Part shown: positions 6,532 through 12,096 of the stretch, one piece after another
Layout: each line of letters begins with the position of its first letter
How positions within the stretch are numbered: position 1 is the first letter of the stretch
Assembly (NCBI GenBank): GCA_964471555.1
Contig: CAYYGM010000128.1
Coordinates: forward strand, 1-12,096
Source of the DNA: JADLFV01 sp964471555
GTDB taxonomy: Bacteria > Planctomycetota > Phycisphaerae > Phycisphaerales > Phycisphaeraceae
Reading direction: 5' to 3'
DNA length: 12,096 bases
The notes under the pieces: generated by a model
What the model was told of the DNA's origin: nothing
Database searches by the model: none
Seen by the model: the letters and a program-made list of their open reading frames with translations, nothing else
Position numbers and translations under genes: made by a program

Positions 6532-7092
6532 TCACGGAGGACGGGCCATCGAAGAATCGTGAGCCGAACCGGATGCGCCAGCGAACGATTGCAGATGAGC
6601 CGGCCGGCCACGACAGCCTTGCAGGTGCCGAGCCAGCAGCACGCCCAATTGCTCAGCCAGAGCCGGCGTCCCTGCCGGGTAGCACAGGTGGGCATCGGCG
6701 CCGAGGCGATGAGCGTGCTTGCCCAACTCACTGACCTCGGGCGGTCCCGTGGTGAACAGAAAACGCGTGGCCCACAGGCGGCGAACGCGCTGCAGCAGCG
6801 CGCCGGGGCCCAGTCCCACCTTCACCGACATCATCACGCCATCAAAGACCTCGCGCCGCAGCCAGTGCATGGCCTCGTCCGCCGTCGCCGCCGTGCGAAC
6901 CGTCATGCCAAATCCCGTCAGGCATCGGGCCAGTTGACGCAGGCGATGCGGTTCGCTCTCGACGACCAGGACTTTCAGATTCGGCCGGGCAATCATGGGC
7001 GTGTTTCCCTGCTTCGGATGCGATGAAGATTGACCGGGCCCCGACATGCCGTTCACCCATCCAGTTGTGACCCGGTTGACCTTGCTGACCAT
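6532..7092 (-). CDS. Degenerate receiver-domain (pseudo-response-regulator) protein
   Basis: Numbered from the chosen start, the protein has 186 residues. A CheY-like fold is visible from LKVLVVESEP (about 39-48) through AATADEAMHWLRREVFDG, FLFTTGPPE and LGADAHLCYPAG to LAEQLGVLLARHLQG. The key phosphorylation residues are missing. The acidic pair is ES instead of DD, the phospho-acceptor site reads VMMSVK with S where D is expected, and the conserved KP lysine is replaced (CYPAG). It probably cannot be phosphorylated in the standard way and may act by protein-protein contact. Start: the ATG at 7090-7092 has GAGGGG 5 bases upstream. An ATG at 6996 would give a receiver with a short N-terminus, and a GTG at 7194 lacks a ribosome binding site and overlaps the upstream gene. 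The last 35 residues look low-quality and may be frameshifted. Confidence 0.6.
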   Translation of the reverse strand: MVSKVNRVTTGWVNGMSGPGQSSSHPKQGNTPMIARPNLKVLVVESEPHRLRQLARCLTGFGMTVRTAATADEAMHWLRREVFDGVMMSVKVGLGPGALLQRVRRLWATRFLFTTGPPEVSELGKHAHRLGADAHLCYPAGTPALAEQLGVLLARHLQGCRGRPAHLQSFAGASGSAHDSSMARPP

Positions 7093-7163
7093 GCTCGCCC
7101 CTCGCCGGTCGATGAAGCGCAGGGGGCGAAGCGTGTCGACCGGCGATGGGGCGCATGCGGAAT

Positions 7164-7361
7164 TTATGCAGCGATTGGGCCGCGAGATGTCCACGCCGCA
7201 GCCGAAACGTGTGTCATGTGACGTCGACGTGAAGTGATCGGTCCGCCGGCCAGCGCGCGGCGATCCAACTCGCGATCAATGGCCCGAGCCGTCAGGCGAT
7301 CGCCATAGATTCGCAGCAGCAGCAATTGTTCAGGCCTCATATTTCGCAGCGTTGCGTGCAT
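7164..7361 (-). CDS. Small 65-residue protein, function unknown
   Basis: A short ORF starts at the ATG at 7359-7361 with a good ribosome binding site, AAGGTGG, 7 bases upstream. Residues 9-36 (RPEQLLLLRIYGDRLTARAI, then DRELDRRA) look like an amphipathic helical pair. The remaining C-terminal part is rich in R, A and S and less convincing. It is not recognised. It lies 71 bases before the chosen start of the receiver gene and downstream of the candidate sigma54 promoter and hairpin, so it would be the first gene of that transcript. It could be a small regulator or adaptor, but nothing in the sequence proves it. Confidence 0.45.
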   Translation of the reverse strand: MHATLRNMRPEQLLLLRIYGDRLTARAIDRELDRRALAGGPITSRRRHMTHVSAAAWTSRGPIAA

Positions 7362-7398
7362 CGTCAGACCACCTTCCGCCCCGGCGTTGAAAAGGGCA

Positions 7399-7465
7399 CG
7401 TATGAGAACCCGGCCGTGGGGTCTGCGGGTCCGGATGCCACCACGGTTTTCCGGGTTCTCGTACG
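7399..7465 (-). promoter_or_regulatory. Long inverted repeat in the predicted leader of the small-protein gene
   Basis: CGTATGAGAACCCGG (7399-7413) and CCGGGTTCTCGTACG (7451-7465) match at 14 of 15 positions, the other being T-G. An inner CCGTGG/CCACGG pair (about 7414-7419 and 7441-7446) can extend the structure. It lies 38 bases before the ATG at 7361 and just downstream of the candidate promoter, so it would be transcribed into the 5' leader. It could be an RNA regulatory hairpin or an operator. Confidence 0.55.
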
Positions 7466-7492
7466 CGTCTGTCTAAGACCACACCCTCACCT

Positions 7493-7510
7493 GATGCAGC
7501 GCGCGTGCCA
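7493..7510 (-). promoter_or_regulatory. Candidate sigma54 (-24/-12) promoter
   Basis: Reading the minus strand from 7510 gives TGGCACG, CGCG, CTGCATC. The GG (7509-7508) and GC (7497-7496) are separated by exactly 10 bases, the spacing sigma54 requires. The -24 block is a full match and the -12 block differs from TTGCA at one base. Transcription would start near 7484 and run into the hairpin and the small-protein and receiver genes. A sigma54 activator gene sits directly upstream. Chance matches of this quality are possible in 12 kb, so context carries much of the weight. Confidence 0.45.
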
Positions 7511-7690
7511 ACAACCAATCACCGGTTGGGTGACCAACAACAGGCGTTGCATGTCTAAGCAATTACGATTGGAAATGTCGAACGCCCCGCCGCAGCGCGA
7601 TTCATCCCGGGCCTTGCACCGCGGGACGTTGTGACACATGCCACTGACATGAATTGTCGCTAAAAGAATTGCATTGGGACACTTACGCCA

Positions 7691-7720
7691 GGCGGGACAC
7701 AAGCGGCACAATGTCCCGCC
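7691..7720. promoter_or_regulatory. Inverted repeat, candidate activator-binding site (UAS)
   Basis: GGCGGGACA (7691-7699) and TGTCCCGCC (7712-7720) are perfect complements with centres 21 bp apart, two helical turns. A further GGGACAC lies at 7676-7682 and GCGGGAC at 7621-7627. The pair is about 180-210 bp upstream of the candidate sigma54 promoter, a usual enhancer distance. As RNA it could also be a hairpin terminator for the activator gene, though no T tract follows. Confidence 0.35.
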
Positions 7721-7794
7721 GCAATAGCCACCAACGTATCCCACATCGCTGACAACATCGCCCCCCCACCATCGCATCTTGTCAGCCCGTTTTG

Positions 7795-7828
7795 GCTATT
7801 ATTAGTTTTCTAAAAAACTAATAATAGC
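7795..7828. repeat. AT-rich perfect palindrome, copy 3, with outer arms
   Basis: Arms GCTATTATTAGTTTT (7795-7809) and AAAACTAATAATAGC (7814-7828) pair perfectly over 15 bp around CTAA. Relative to copies 1 and 2, stem positions differ on both sides in a compensating way, so the palindrome is conserved rather than the exact sequence. Outer arms CCCGTTTT (7786-7793) and AAAACGGG (7840-7847) add a second tier. It lies 125 bases past the stop of the sigma54 activator and may end its transcript. Confidence 0.8.
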
Positions 7829-7952
7829 GGCAGGGGGTAAAAACGGGACGGGAGGCAGCACGTGGCTTGGTGGTACTTGCGGCGTTCGTGATGATCGATG
7901 TGAATGTTTGTGTTTCGGGGCGCGGTGATGGATAAGGATGGCTCGAAGGGGA

Positions 7953-8900
7953 TTAGAGGCTGATCTTGTAGTGGTTCATCATGCGCCAGAGTCGTTTGCG
8001 GTTGATGCCGAGCATGCGGGCAGCCTCCACGCGCACGCCGCCGCTTTTGGCCAGGGCGTCGTGAATGTGCTGTGAGACGATGTCGTCTAGCGTCGCAAAC
8101 TGTTCGACGCGGCCGCCTGCCGACAGGTATTCGCGCAGGTCGGCCGGCTCGATGACCTGGCCCCGGCCCAGCACGCAGGCCCGCTGAATCACGTTGCCAA
8201 GCTCACGCACGTTGCCCGGCCAATCGTAATCCATCAGCATCCGCGCGGCCTGCGGCGCAAGCGATTTGGCGGGCATGTCCAGTAAACGTGCGACCTGCTG
8301 AAGCATTGCTGCGGCCAGAATGGGAATGTCCTCCCGCCGCTGGCGCAGGGTCGGCATGGTCAGCGTCACCACGTTCAGGCGATAGTACAAGTCGCTGCGG
8401 AACGCCCCGCTGCGCACGGCCTGGGCCAGGTCGCGGTGGGTGGCGGCGATCACCCGGACATCGACGGGAATCGAGCGCGTGGCGCCCACCGGCAGCACAG
8501 CCCGATCCTCCAGCACGCGCAGCAGTTTGCTCTGAAGCGATAGGCCCATGTCGCCCACTTCGTCAAGCAGAATGGTGCCCTTGTTGGCGGCCCGCAACAG
8601 GCCGGTGGAGGCGCGTTGGGCGCCGGTGAATGCGCCCGCTTCGTGGCCGAACAGTTCGCTTTCCAGCAATGATTCGTGCACCGCGGCGCAGTTGACGCCG
8701 ATAAACGGCCCGGCACGACGTGGTCCGCCGAAGTGCAGAATCCTGGCGGCCAGTTCCTTGCCTGTACCTGTTTCGCCCTGCAGCAGAATATTGACGGGAA
8801 ATTGGGATAGGCGGACAAGTTTCGCCCGCAGACGCGCGGCGCAGGCGGACCGGCCGACAAATTGATCCGGCTTGCAGGTCTGTTCCAACTCCAGCGCCAT
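7953..8900 (-). CDS. Sigma54-dependent transcriptional activator, AAA+ and Fis-type HTH, no receiver
   Basis: A 315-residue bacterial enhancer-binding protein that would use ATP hydrolysis to open sigma54 promoters. It shows Walker A GETGTGKE (42-49), the sigma54-contact loop GAFTGA (89-94), Walker B TILLDEVG (109-116), arginine fingers in FRSDLYYRLN (167-176), DWPGNVREL at 226-234 and a C-terminal Fis-type helix-turn-helix, VEAARMLGINRKRLWRMM (291-308). All catalytic motifs are intact. The AAA+ module begins about 13 residues in, so there is no receiver, GAF or PAS domain. This resembles PspF, whose control is by a partner protein. The ATG at 8900 has GAGGTGAT 4 bases upstream, a strong ribosome binding site. 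The receiver-like protein encoded downstream is a candidate partner, but that is inference. Likely targets include the sigma54-type promoter at 7510. Confidence 0.93.
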   Translation of the reverse strand: MALELEQTCKPDQFVGRSACAARLRAKLVRLSQFPVNILLQGETGTGKELAARILHFGGPRRAGPFIGVNCAAVHESLLESELFGHEAGAFTGAQRASTGLLRAANKGTILLDEVGDMGLSLQSKLLRVLEDRAVLPVGATRSIPVDVRVIAATHRDLAQAVRSGAFRSDLYYRLNVVTLTMPTLRQRREDIPILAAAMLQQVARLLDMPAKSLAPQAARMLMDYDWPGNVRELGNVIQRACVLGRGQVIEPADLREYLSAGGRVEQFATLDDIVSQHIHDALAKSGGVRVEAARMLGINRKRLWRMMNHYKISL

Positions 8901-9483
8901 CGATCACCTCACTGTCCGTCAGACCGGGCGTCCATGGCCCATTGGTCGCGGTTCAGCGTGGAACCTGTGACACGCTTGGAGAATTCGACTCAGAGTCCCT
9001 AACAAAAAGAATGATTCGCCACGCAGACACGAAGGACACGAAGAAATAATCTGTTCAAACCATCCAATCTTCTTTGTGTTCTTCGTGCCTTCGTGGCTCC
9101 TTTTGTTTTCGGTTCTTAGACCTCCTGTCCAACAAGTGACTCACAAGACGGGTGAATGACTCGCGTCACCCGCTGGCGCGACGTCCCACCGATTGCTCGC
9201 AAAAAAATGAATTTCTCAACAACGCCGCGAGCTGTTTTCCGTACGAATCCGCCCGCATGCCACTACATGAAGTTTCCAAGACCCTGATCTGGAATCATGC
9301 TTAACAAATATTCCCCTGATGTCAATCCCAAAGACGCCACAATGCCGTGCATCCGGCAACAATTCAACGTTTGATCGTTGAATATTCGCCGCTCACGCGC
9401 TGTCAGGGCGGTTGCGCGGCATGACGTCGGTTTCTGAACCGTAAGACAAAAAACTGATGGCTTGTTGCACGGAAGAACCGGCG
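8901..9483. other. 583-bp gene-free region between the sulfatase and the activator
   Basis: It contains repeat copy B (8996-9118) and a small inverted repeat, ATTCAACG (9362-9369) with CGTTGAAT (9376-9383), about 100 bases past the sulfatase stop. A TTTTTT run on the minus strand near 9450 has no clear stem before it. The promoter of the activator gene should lie here, but no convincing -35/-10 or -24/-12 pair was identified. Confidence 0.5.
8996..9118. repeat. Imperfect inverted-repeat element, copy B (MITE-like)
   Basis: The left arm contains CCACGCAGACACGAAGGACA and the right arm TTCTTTGTGTTCTTCGTGCC, complementary over about 45 bases with mismatches. The ends match copy A (1807-1926): CCTAACAAAA on the left, and TTTTGTTTT followed by TTCTTAG on the right. 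The centre differs from copy A. It lies upstream of the sigma54 activator gene. Confidence 0.75.
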
Positions 9484-10890
9484 TCAGACCTGGCCGGGAT
9501 AAGGGCGGCCGGGGATCAGGCGTCGGCCGTCGGTGAAGCCTTCGGGACGATCCTTGAGCCGAGCGATCAATGCCTGTCGCCAGGGCGCGATGCGATCGGC
9601 ATCGGATGACAGATCGTGCAACTCCAGCGGATCGTTCTGCAGATCGAACAGCAACTCGCGTCCGCTGTGTGGCCGCCAGATGTATTTGCTGCGGCCGTCG
9701 GTCAGGTAGTGATTGGATTGCTCCTCGCTGTAACAGGGAGAGTGCTCGCCGTGCAGGATATCACGCACGCCGACAGACTGGCCGCGCAGGACGGGCACGA
9801 GGCTTCGGCCGTCGATGTTCCGTGGAACGGGCAGGCCCGCCAGGTCCAACAGTGTGGGCATGAGGTCTTCGAGGCAGACGGGGCTGTCGATGGTCAAACC
9901 GCGCTTGAAGTTCAATTCATCGCAGGCATCGATGAGCAGGGGAATGTGGGCAGAGCCTTCAAAAGGCTCACACTTGCGGAAGTAGTAATGATCGCCCAGC
10001 ATTTCGCCGTGGTCGGAGGTGAAGATGATCAGGTAGGGGCGGCCGCGCTTGAGGGCGCGCCGGCGGAACTGCTCGATGAGCCAGTAAACCTGATCGTCGA
10101 GGTGGTGGATCAGACCGAAGTAGCCAGCCTGAGCCATGCGCAGGCGTTCGCCTTGCAGCACACACTGTTGCGAATCGATGTGCAGGCCAAGGCCGTCGTT
10201 TTCGGGGCGCACCGCCCAGTCGCCGATGGCAGGTTTCGGGCGATCGGTCATGTTGGCGTAACGGTCGTAGTAGCAGGCCGGCGGAAACAGCGGCGGATGC
10301 GGCGCGAAGTGCGAGCTGATCATGAACAGCGGCGCGTCGTCGGTCAGCTCATGGAGATAGCGGCGGGACTGCGTGTTGACCCAGGTGGTCGGATGGTACT
10401 GCTCCTCGAAAGGCCAGGGTCGGGCGGTCCAGCCGTTGAAGCTGAGCCCGATGCTGCGGACGCCGCCTGCGCCGGGATAAGCCTGGTCGAGTGCTTTGCT
10501 GTAGTCGTCAACCATGAAGACCGAGCCGGTGATGCGTTTGGCGAAGCCGTAGGGTTCGGACTCGGGCGACTGGTGCATGGAGCGGCCGACCAGGACGGTG
10601 TGATAGCCGCCGGCCGCAAGCAGTTGGGGCAGCGTGGGCGATTGGATGGGGATGTTTTCGATGTAGCCGGTGACGCCGTTGGTCGCGGGGTGCTGGCCGG
10701 TCATCATGGCCCGGCGGGCGGGGATGCAGGAAGGGCAGGTGGTGTAAGCACTGGCAAAGTGCGCGCCTTGAGCACCGATGGCGTCAATGTTGGGCGTCTG
10801 CAGCACGGGGTGCCGCGCCAGCGACAGGCAATCGCCACGCATCTGGTCTGGCATGATGATGAGGATGTCGGGCTGATCAGCGTGAGGCAA
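9484..10890 (-). CDS. Sulfatase (alkaline-phosphatase superfamily, formylglycine-dependent)
   Basis: A 468-residue hydrolase that should cleave sulfate esters. The N-terminal strand DILIIMPDQMRGD (8-20) carries the first metal ligand aspartate. CIPARRAMMTG (55-65) is the CxPxR signature, with C55 expected to become formylglycine. HFAPHPP (194-200) and TSDHGEMLGDH (291-301) supply active-site histidines and metal ligands. KCEPFEGSAHIPLLI and a C-terminal FDLQNDPLELHDL are typical of the family. The start is a TTG at 10888-10890: an in-frame TGA lies just upstream, and the next ATG would remove the first strand. No signal peptide is visible, which is unusual for an enzyme acting on external polysaccharides and suggests cytoplasmic action on imported sugars or small sulfate esters. 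It lies 26 bases after rho on the same strand. The substrate is not predictable from this sequence. Confidence 0.92.
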   Translation of the reverse strand: MPHADQPDILIIMPDQMRGDCLSLARHPVLQTPNIDAIGAQGAHFASAYTTCPSCIPARRAMMTGQHPATNGVTGYIENIPIQSPTLPQLLAAGGYHTVLVGRSMHQSPESEPYGFAKRITGSVFMVDDYSKALDQAYPGAGGVRSIGLSFNGWTARPWPFEEQYHPTTWVNTQSRRYLHELTDDAPLFMISSHFAPHPPLFPPACYYDRYANMTDRPKPAIGDWAVRPENDGLGLHIDSQQCVLQGERLRMAQAGYFGLIHHLDDQVYWLIEQFRRRALKRGRPYLIIFTSDHGEMLGDHYYFRKCEPFEGSAHIPLLIDACDELNFKRGLTIDSPVCLEDLMPTLLDLAGLPVPRNIDGRSLVPVLRGQSVGVRDILHGEHSPCYSEEQSNHYLTDGRSKYIWRPHSGRELLFDLQNDPLELHDLSSDADRIAPWRQALIARLKDRPEGFTDGRRLIPGRPYPGQV

Positions 10891-10916
10891 TTCGATTCAC
10901 CCGTGACCCGCAAACA

Positions 10917-12096
10917 TCAGGTGCGGGCAGCCTGGGGGTTTTCGCTGGACTGGGGGTTGCCCACCAGATCAGCGTTGGTCTTGAAGCGCTCGAGGGCCTT
11001 GAGCAACTGCTCCATCTGCTGGGTCGGCTGCATGTTGAGCAGGCGACGACGGAGGGCGGTCATGGTGGCCAATTCGGCCGGGTGCATGAGCTTGTCTTCC
11101 TTGCGCGTGCCGCTGGCAGCCAGATCGATGGCGGGGAAGACGCGCATCTCGGCGATCTTACGGTCGAGGATCAGCTCCATGTTGCCGGTGCCTTTGAACT
11201 CCTCGAAGATGATCTGATCGCCGCGCGAGCCGGTATCGACCAGGGCGGTGGCGATGATGGACAGGGAACCGCCCTCTTCGAACTTGCGGGCAGCGCCGAA
11301 AATCTGCTTGGGGATCGCCAGAGCGCCGGCATCCAGACCGCCCGAGAGCGTGCGCCCGGTGCTCTGCAATTGCGGCGCGGTGTTGAAGGCACGCCCCACT
11401 CTGGTCAGCGAATCAAGCAACACCAGCACATCTTTGCCCTGCTCGGCCAAGCGCTTGCAACGATCGGAGGCGAGCATGGCCATGCCCACGTGCTGCTGCG
11501 GCGAGTGATCGTTGCTGGAGGCCCAGACGGTGCCGGGGATGTTGCGGCGGAAGTCGGTCACTTCCTCCGGCCGCTCATCGACAAGGATGGCAATAACCAC
11601 CACGTCGGGATGGTTGCGATGCACCGCCTGGGCGATGTTCTGGAGGATGGTGGTCTTGCCGGCCTTAGGCGGACTGACGATCATGGCCCGCTGGCCGTAG
11701 CCGATGGGGCAGAACAGATCGATCAGGCGGCAGGCCGCGGGGCAGCCGGGGTATTCCAGCGTCAGGCGCGGCTGCGGATCGATGGTGGTCAGATCCTCGA
11801 ACTTGCGGACGGAAGCAAACTCCTCGGGGGGCATGCCGTCGACGCTGAGGATCTTGTTGACGCGGCGGGCTTCAGGAGCGATGGCGTTGATCTTCTGCTT
11901 TTTCTTCTTGCCGCGGGTGCGCCAGCTTGAACCGCCCTGAATCTGGTTCTTGGCGTGCTTGCCCGAGCCGTCACTGCCGCCCATGGGGCGACCGAGCTCC
12001 ACGACCAGCTCGACGCCGGGGCGCAGGCCGTACTGCTCGAGCATGGCGGCCGGGACGACCGGGTCGGCCGGGTCGGAGCTGTAGGTATCGCCGAGC
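10917..12096 (-). CDS. rho: Transcription termination factor Rho (5' end beyond the window)
   Basis: The frame is open to the window edge, so only the C-terminal 392 residues are visible. They begin LGDTYSSDPADPVVPAAML, the RNA-binding domain's usual DxYxSPSQIRRFGLRTGD region in a diverged form, so the ATG at 12044 is not the true start. A basic linker (RGKKKKQK) follows. The ATPase core has Walker A PPKAGKTT, DERPEEVTD, Walker B VLVLLDSLTRVGRAFN, the GGLDAGALAIPKQIFGAARK region containing the Q- and R-loop residues, and DRKIAEMRVFPAIDLAASGTR. Rho is a hexameric RNA helicase that ends untranslated or Rho-dependent transcripts. All core motifs are intact. The sulfatase follows 26 bases downstream and probably shares its transcript. 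Confidence 0.96.
   Translation of the reverse strand, partial: LGDTYSSDPADPVVPAAMLEQYGLRPGVELVVELGRPMGGSDGSGKHAKNQIQGGSSWRTRGKKKKQKINAIAPEARRVNKILSVDGMPPEEFASVRKFEDLTTIDPQPRLTLEYPGCPAACRLIDLFCPIGYGQRAMIVSPPKAGKTTILQNIAQAVHRNHPDVVVIAILVDERPEEVTDFRRNIPGTVWASSNDHSPQQHVGMAMLASDRCKRLAEQGKDVLVLLDSLTRVGRAFNTAPQLQSTGRTLSGGLDAGALAIPKQIFGAARKFEEGGSLSIIATALVDTGSRGDQIIFEEFKGTGNMELILDRKIAEMRVFPAIDLAASGTRKEDKLMHPAELATMTALRRRLLNMQPTQQMEQLLKALERFKTNADLVGNPQSSENPQAART

Larger units (their letters stand above)
7362..7952. other. 591-bp gene-free control region
   Basis: The region between the sigma54 activator's stop and the small protein's start. It holds, from right to left, an AT-rich palindrome nested in outer arms (7786-7847), an inverted repeat with GGGACA half-sites (7691-7720), a candidate sigma54 promoter (7493-7510) and a long inverted repeat (7399-7465). 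Open frames here, including a Cys/Trp-rich one at 7487-7777 on the minus strand, lack convincing composition or a ribosome binding site. Confidence 0.55.

Noticed and set aside
7093..7194. Longer receiver protein starting at the GTG at 7194
   Set aside because: No ribosome binding site, it overlaps the small-protein gene, and the added N-terminus is not receiver-like. The ATG at 7092 has GAGGGG at a good distance.
7701..7718. Second sigma54-like site on the plus strand (CGGCACAATGTCCCGCCGC)
   Set aside because: The GG-to-GC spacing is off by one base, and no plus-strand gene follows.
7487..7777. 96-codon minus-strand ORF in the control region
   Set aside because: Cys/Trp-rich, with no ribosome binding site. 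It overlaps the candidate promoter and inverted repeat and shows no family resemblance.
9616..11217. 533-codon plus-strand ORF opposite the sulfatase and rho
   Set aside because: It lies antisense to two genes with complete family motifs, and its translation has no recognisable domain. Long antisense frames are common in GC-rich coding DNA.
11082..11930. 282-codon plus-strand ORF opposite rho
   Set aside because: Shadow of the rho coding sequence, with no motif of its own.

Overview
The window looks like chromosomal DNA from a GC-rich member of the Planctomycetota, possibly a Phycisphaerae-type organism. That is an inference from three things: a multipass membrane protein with a CGQCGY...CPECG zinc ribbon, PEP-CTERM proteins carrying dockerin-type calcium loops, and a CxPxR sulfatase. 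No rRNA, tRNA or CRISPR array was seen.

Layout. Bases 1-63 are the 3' end of a plus-strand gene. Bases 74-878 hold a REP-associated tyrosine transposase (RAYT, minus strand) with an inverted pair of REP palindromes on each side. Bases 903-1601 (plus) encode a membrane protein resembling the Mpv17/PMP22 family. Bases 1602-2310 have no gene but are rich in repeats: a heptamer tandem repeat, two AT-rich perfect palindromes inside a 300-bp-spaced direct repeat, and a 120-bp imperfect inverted repeat between them. From 2311 onward every convincing gene is on the minus strand. Read in transcription order from the right they are: rho (5' end beyond the window), a sulfatase, a sigma54-dependent AAA+ activator without a receiver domain (8900-7953), a regulatory-looking gap, a 65-residue small protein (7361-7164), a degenerate receiver-domain protein (7092-6532), three tandem paralogous secreted PEP-CTERM proteins (6398-5511, 5365-4430, 4297-3401), and the zinc-ribbon membrane protein (3189-2311).

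The most interesting part is about 3400-8900. A PspF-like sigma54 activator lies next to a candidate sigma54 promoter (minus strand, 7510-7493), with an inverted repeat further upstream that could be an enhancer site and a long hairpin in the predicted leader. Downstream come a small protein, a receiver lacking its phospho-acceptor aspartate, and three cell-surface proteins of one uncharacterised family. The first of the three has an in-frame TAA exactly where its paralogs have a serine codon. This cuts off a PEP-CTERM sorting tail that is otherwise intact and in frame just downstream.

PEP-CTERM proteins are known substrates of exosortases, and sigma54 control of PEP-CTERM genes is known from other bacteria. 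That this locus is one regulon is inference from gene order and motifs. No exosortase gene is present in the window.
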